Assembly: GCA_027186245.1 (NCBI GenBank) | Contig: CP114499.1 | Span: 1,493,001-1,557,000 of the forward strand | Source of the DNA: Coriaria nepalensis | Taxonomy: Eukaryota; Streptophyta; Magnoliopsida; Cucurbitales; Coriariaceae | Direction of reading: 5' to 3' | Length of the DNA stretch: 64,000 bases | Part shown: positions 61,424-64,000 of the stretch, in pieces | Layout of the letters: each line of letters begins with the position of its first letter | How positions within the stretch are numbered: position 1 is the stretch's first letter | Program-made: the position numbers and the translations under genes | The notes under the pieces: generated by a model | What the model was told of the DNA's origin: nothing | The model's input: the letters and a program-made list of their open reading frames with translations, nothing else | Database searches by the model: none

Positions 61424-62219
61424 TAATGACCAGCCACCATTAATAAATAGATAATAGATTGTAGTTTATTATTAAACTTTTATTATTGATTTATTTTTCT
61501 TTATTTATGACTTCATTGTAAGTTCTATTTTTTTACTTCTTGAGGCCTAGAGGTTTTTTTGATGGAACGGTTTCATCACACAACCATCTATATATAATTT
61601 ACTAATATACAATAAAGTCCTTATTTAATAAAAAATTTAATTATTTTTATTTTTTTGCTTATTATAATTTATAATTTATATTTAAAATCGGGCTAGGATC
61701 ACGGGTCGGCCCGTTTTGAGCCCATCCCATAAGCCCAGCCTTAGCAGGAATAAGCCCAAAGTGCTACACAAATCGAGCCTGGGCATAATAATGATGTTCT
61801 TAATTCCTAATGTGTTATAGTAATTTTTCACTTAGTTTTATATTTATTCATTTTTTTTATTCTAATTATACTTTTCGGATTAGAATTGTTAAAAGGTTAT
61901 CAACAAGGCTTGTATAGTAATTGCCCATTCTATCCAACTTATGTTAGTACTCTTTCTATTTATGTATGGTTAGAAGCTCTATTATTTTCTTTCGAGATAT
62001 AAAGTAGAACAATGTAAAATTAGTGTAAAAATGAGTTCTCTAGTTACCCTTAACTATGAATGTATAGAGTGAGAGCTTGCTTTAAGTAGGCTTGTGAGAG
62101 GGAAGGGGATTTGATGATGTGGCCAGATCAGATGGTCAACTTGCATAGCCACGTAGGCACTGGATAGGATTTTGATGAAATTGAATACAAGAGCTAATAT
62201 CTGCCACTCACTCACTCAC
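61424..62219. other. Intergenic upstream of ACP
   Basis: No gene is seen. A GC-richer patch at 61690-61785 (GGGTCGGCCCGTTTTGAGCCC) resembles a decayed transposon end; the rest is AT-rich. Confidence 0.45.
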
Positions 62220-62281
62220 TTTATAAACCACATCTATACTGAAAATCCATGACACACTTTTCTCCTCACTAAAACCCTAAA
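62220..62281 (+). promoter_or_regulatory. ACP core promoter: TATA box and telobox
   Basis: TTTATAAA at 62220-62227 is 70 bases above the ACP ATG. AAACCCTAAA at 62272-62281 is a telobox in the likely 5' UTR. The spacing is typical for plant genes. Confidence 0.55.
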
Positions 62282-62296
62282 TAGTAAGCTCCATTA

Positions 62297-62916
62297 ATGG
62301 CGGCCACAGTTTCAGCTTCTTGTTTTACGTTCCAACTCTCACTGAAGCAGCCCATCAGAAACATTGACCAGGTTTTAATAATACATTTCTTCTTTTCCCG
62401 ACAAATGTGAGGATAAGCTACGTATTGGTAATTTGCTATAAGAAATTTACTTAACTAATTAAATAATTATGATTCGTGCATGCAGCTGAAGAGAAGTGGT
62501 TCAGGCTCAAATGCGGTTTCCTTTGCAATGTCCAAGAACCGGTTCCAGCCTGCTTCGAGGAGAACCGCCCGTTTACATGTCTCATGTGCTGTAAGTATTA
62601 CTGTAATAATGTATATGTTAATGAATATAAGCACATTATATGTACATATGGATGTGGACAGGCAAAGCCGGAGACGGTAGAGAAAGTGTGCGAGATAGTG
62701 AGAAAGCAACTGGCTTTGCCGCCAGAATCCGAACTGACCCCGGAATCAAAGTTCTCGGCACTTGGAGCTGATTCTCTAGACACAGTGGAGATAGTTATGG
62801 GGTTAGAAGAAGAGTTTGACATTAGCGTTGAAGAAGAGAGCTCTCAGAACATCACCACCGTCCAAGAAGCTGCTGATTTGATTGACAAACTTGTGCAGAA
62901 GAAATCTCAAGCTTAA
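62297..62916 (+). CDS. ACP: Plastid acyl carrier protein
   Basis: Three exons join in frame: 62297-62371, 62486-62590 and 62662-62916, for 144 residues. Residues 1-60 are a plastid transit peptide, Ser- and Arg-rich ([18 protein letters not shown]...ARLHVSCA). The mature protein starts near [20 protein letters not shown]. The 4'-phosphopantetheine site is present as [18 protein letters not shown] with Ser98. The protein carries acyl chains in plastid fatty acid synthesis. Residues 105-144 form the acidic helix and conserved tail ([20 protein letters not shown]). The first exon border lies after CAG, and the last intron is only 71 bases. Confidence 0.96.
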
Positions 62917-63183
62917 TTATTTAAATTAATTAAAGTAGGTGAGCCAGAATTCATTAAGGAAGAGGTTATAATAGAAAGGATCTTTTGGAATTTTAAGAGA
63001 GCAATCCTCTTTTCTCTTTTTCCTTTTTAGCAAGTGGATTTTCTATTGATTCTATCATTTTAATATGATCTTGTAACGAACATTTGCTTATTACTTAATC
63101 TAGAAAAAGCTTCTTCTAGATTTTTTTTTTTCCCATTAATGCATAAACAAAAAAATAAAAAATAAAAAAAATAAAATAAAAAA
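62917..63183. other. ACP 3' UTR and A-rich spacer
   Basis: It includes the ACP 3' UTR and an A-rich tract at 63148-63182; no gene is seen. Confidence 0.5.
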
Positions 63184-63230
63184 CACCATCGCCGGGATCG
63201 AACCCGAGTCACCTGAATAACAGGCAGGTC
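63184..63230 (-). pseudogene. tRNA-Asp-like 3' half (pseudogene)
   Basis: The minus strand reads GACCTGCCTGTTATTCAGGT followed by GACTCGGGTTCGATCCCGGC and GATGGTG. This is an anticodon arm, a variable loop, a T arm with GGTTCGATC and an acceptor 3' strand, close to plant tRNA-Asp(GTC). The T arm appears to lack one C, and the anticodon region is GTT rather than GTC. No 5' half was found on the minus-strand side. Confidence 0.6.
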
Positions 63231-63883
63231 ACAAGGGTTAATAATAAAATTTTAAGCTTGAAAATAAAATAAAATTTTAGTTTAAAATAAATTTTAGGAT
63301 TTTAAATCATTTTATACGGAATTAAAAAATTAAAAATAAAATAAAAAATAAAATAAAAAATAAAATAAATAAAAAAGAACTGTAAAATCCAATCATTAAC
63401 TTTTAGTCGCACTTACGTTAAACCGATTCCTAAAACACTTCAACACGTATTATACACATTATTTGTCAAATATTATGAGCGTGTTTGGTAATAATTTTAA
63501 TATTTTACATTTGAAAAATTAATTTTTATAAATCATTATAAAACATTATATCGAGACCAAAAAATTGATTTTTGATTTATAAGACTGTTTGGCAAATAAT
63601 AATAATAATAATAATGAGAGAGAGTATTACAATGAAAAAGTAATTCAAAAAATAAAAAAAAAATATTACTCAAAATAATGAAAATCTCTAAAGCTGATTT
63701 TTAGACCCTTTTTTTTTTTTTTTTTTTTTCATTTCAAAAAACATTTTTTATTTTTCTATGAGAGCGAGAGGGGACAATCTCTCCGATTCTGCTTCCTCTG
63801 AATCTACCTGCTGATTTTTCGTTTCGATTTTCTCGACGAAGTCATTGCTTCGCTAAATTGAGCAAAAATTCCAATCAATTTTC
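63231..63883. other. AT-rich spacer and promoter of the right-edge gene
   Basis: No gene is seen. An (AAT)n run lies at 63596-63614 and a long T run at 63711-63730. A CT-rich leader from about 63770 precedes the ATG at 63884. Confidence 0.5.
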
Positions 63884-64000
63884 ATGGATTGGAGGAGACC
63901 GGCGAGCCCCGCGCACACGCGGCAGTGGAGCGGCGGCTCAAGCAGCACAGGATCGTCGTCTCCGGTGATGTCTCCGGCGCATCCTCAGTCACGGCTGGCG
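63884..64000 (+). CDS. 5' end of an unidentified Ser/Pro-rich gene
   Basis: The ATG at 63884 opens a frame to the right edge: MDWRRPASPAHTRQWSGGSS then STGSSSPVMSPAHPQSRLA. The GC content is much higher than in the flanks, and a CT-rich leader precedes it, so it is probably a real first exon. The basic, Ser-rich N-terminus suggests disorder; I do not recognise the family. Confidence 0.6.
   Translation, partial: MDWRRPASPAHTRQWSGGSSSTGSSSPVMSPAHPQSRLA

Noticed and set aside
62476..62661. ORF extending upstream of ACP exon 3
   Set aside because: It reads through introns; the spliced form with a transit peptide fits ACP.

Overview
This window looks like nuclear DNA of a flowering plant, most likely a core eudicot. 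Genes are split by many GT-AG introns, the gaps are long and AT-rich, and plant-type Ty1/copia, Ty3/gypsy and hAT remnants are common. The encoded families are plant families: plastid acyl carrier protein, CASP-like protein, LCB2, UBC27-type E2. I cannot name the species. Exon borders were placed by hand from splice sites and reading-frame continuity; no search was run.

Layout, left to right: (1) the 5' end of a UBC27-like ubiquitin-conjugating enzyme on the minus strand, running off the left edge. (2) A Ty1/copia gag relic with its 5' LTR and primer-binding site, then a decayed caulimovirid-like sequence (3.3-5.7 kb). (3) A CASP-like four-helix membrane protein (7.5-8.3 kb), followed by a 17-bp minisatellite. 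(4) An intronless ARM-repeat protein (9.5-11.2 kb). (5) A transposon-rich stretch (12-18.9 kb) with an inverted-repeat pair, a hAT fragment and a Ty3/gypsy remnant. (6) A complete 12-exon LCB2 subunit of serine palmitoyltransferase (19.7-23.8 kb), convergent with a SAM-domain gene (25.0-26.0 kb). (7) A large graveyard of LTR retroelements, an inverted-repeat element and a 1.2-1.5-kb segmental duplication (27.5-41 kb). (8) A six-exon bHLH transcription factor (42.4-44.3 kb). (9) A small hAT-type MITE with an 8-bp target duplication, and a copia fragment joined to a 27-bp minisatellite. (10) A 13-exon tRNA nucleotidyltransferase/poly(A) polymerase-family gene (50.4-55.2 kb), convergent with a mitochondrial phosphate carrier (55.7-57.7 kb). 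(11) A second copy of the same hAT family (60.4-61.4 kb), a plastid acyl carrier protein gene (62.3-62.9 kb), a tRNA-Asp-like half gene, and the first 39 codons of an unidentified gene at the right edge.

The genes do not form a pathway, as expected for a plant chromosome. Lipid metabolism is touched twice (LCB2 and ACP), but in different compartments. The most informative gene-level signal is gene order. From memory, LCB2, SAM protein, polynucleotidyltransferase and phosphate carrier are also neighbours in Arabidopsis, and the UBC27, ARM and bHLH genes resemble members of a second Arabidopsis neighbourhood. The window may therefore preserve an ancestral order that was split in Arabidopsis.

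I found no convincing new biological system. The unusual material is repeat structure: in-frame duplications, minisatellites, deletion-derivative retroelements, and a duplicated splice donor in LCB2.
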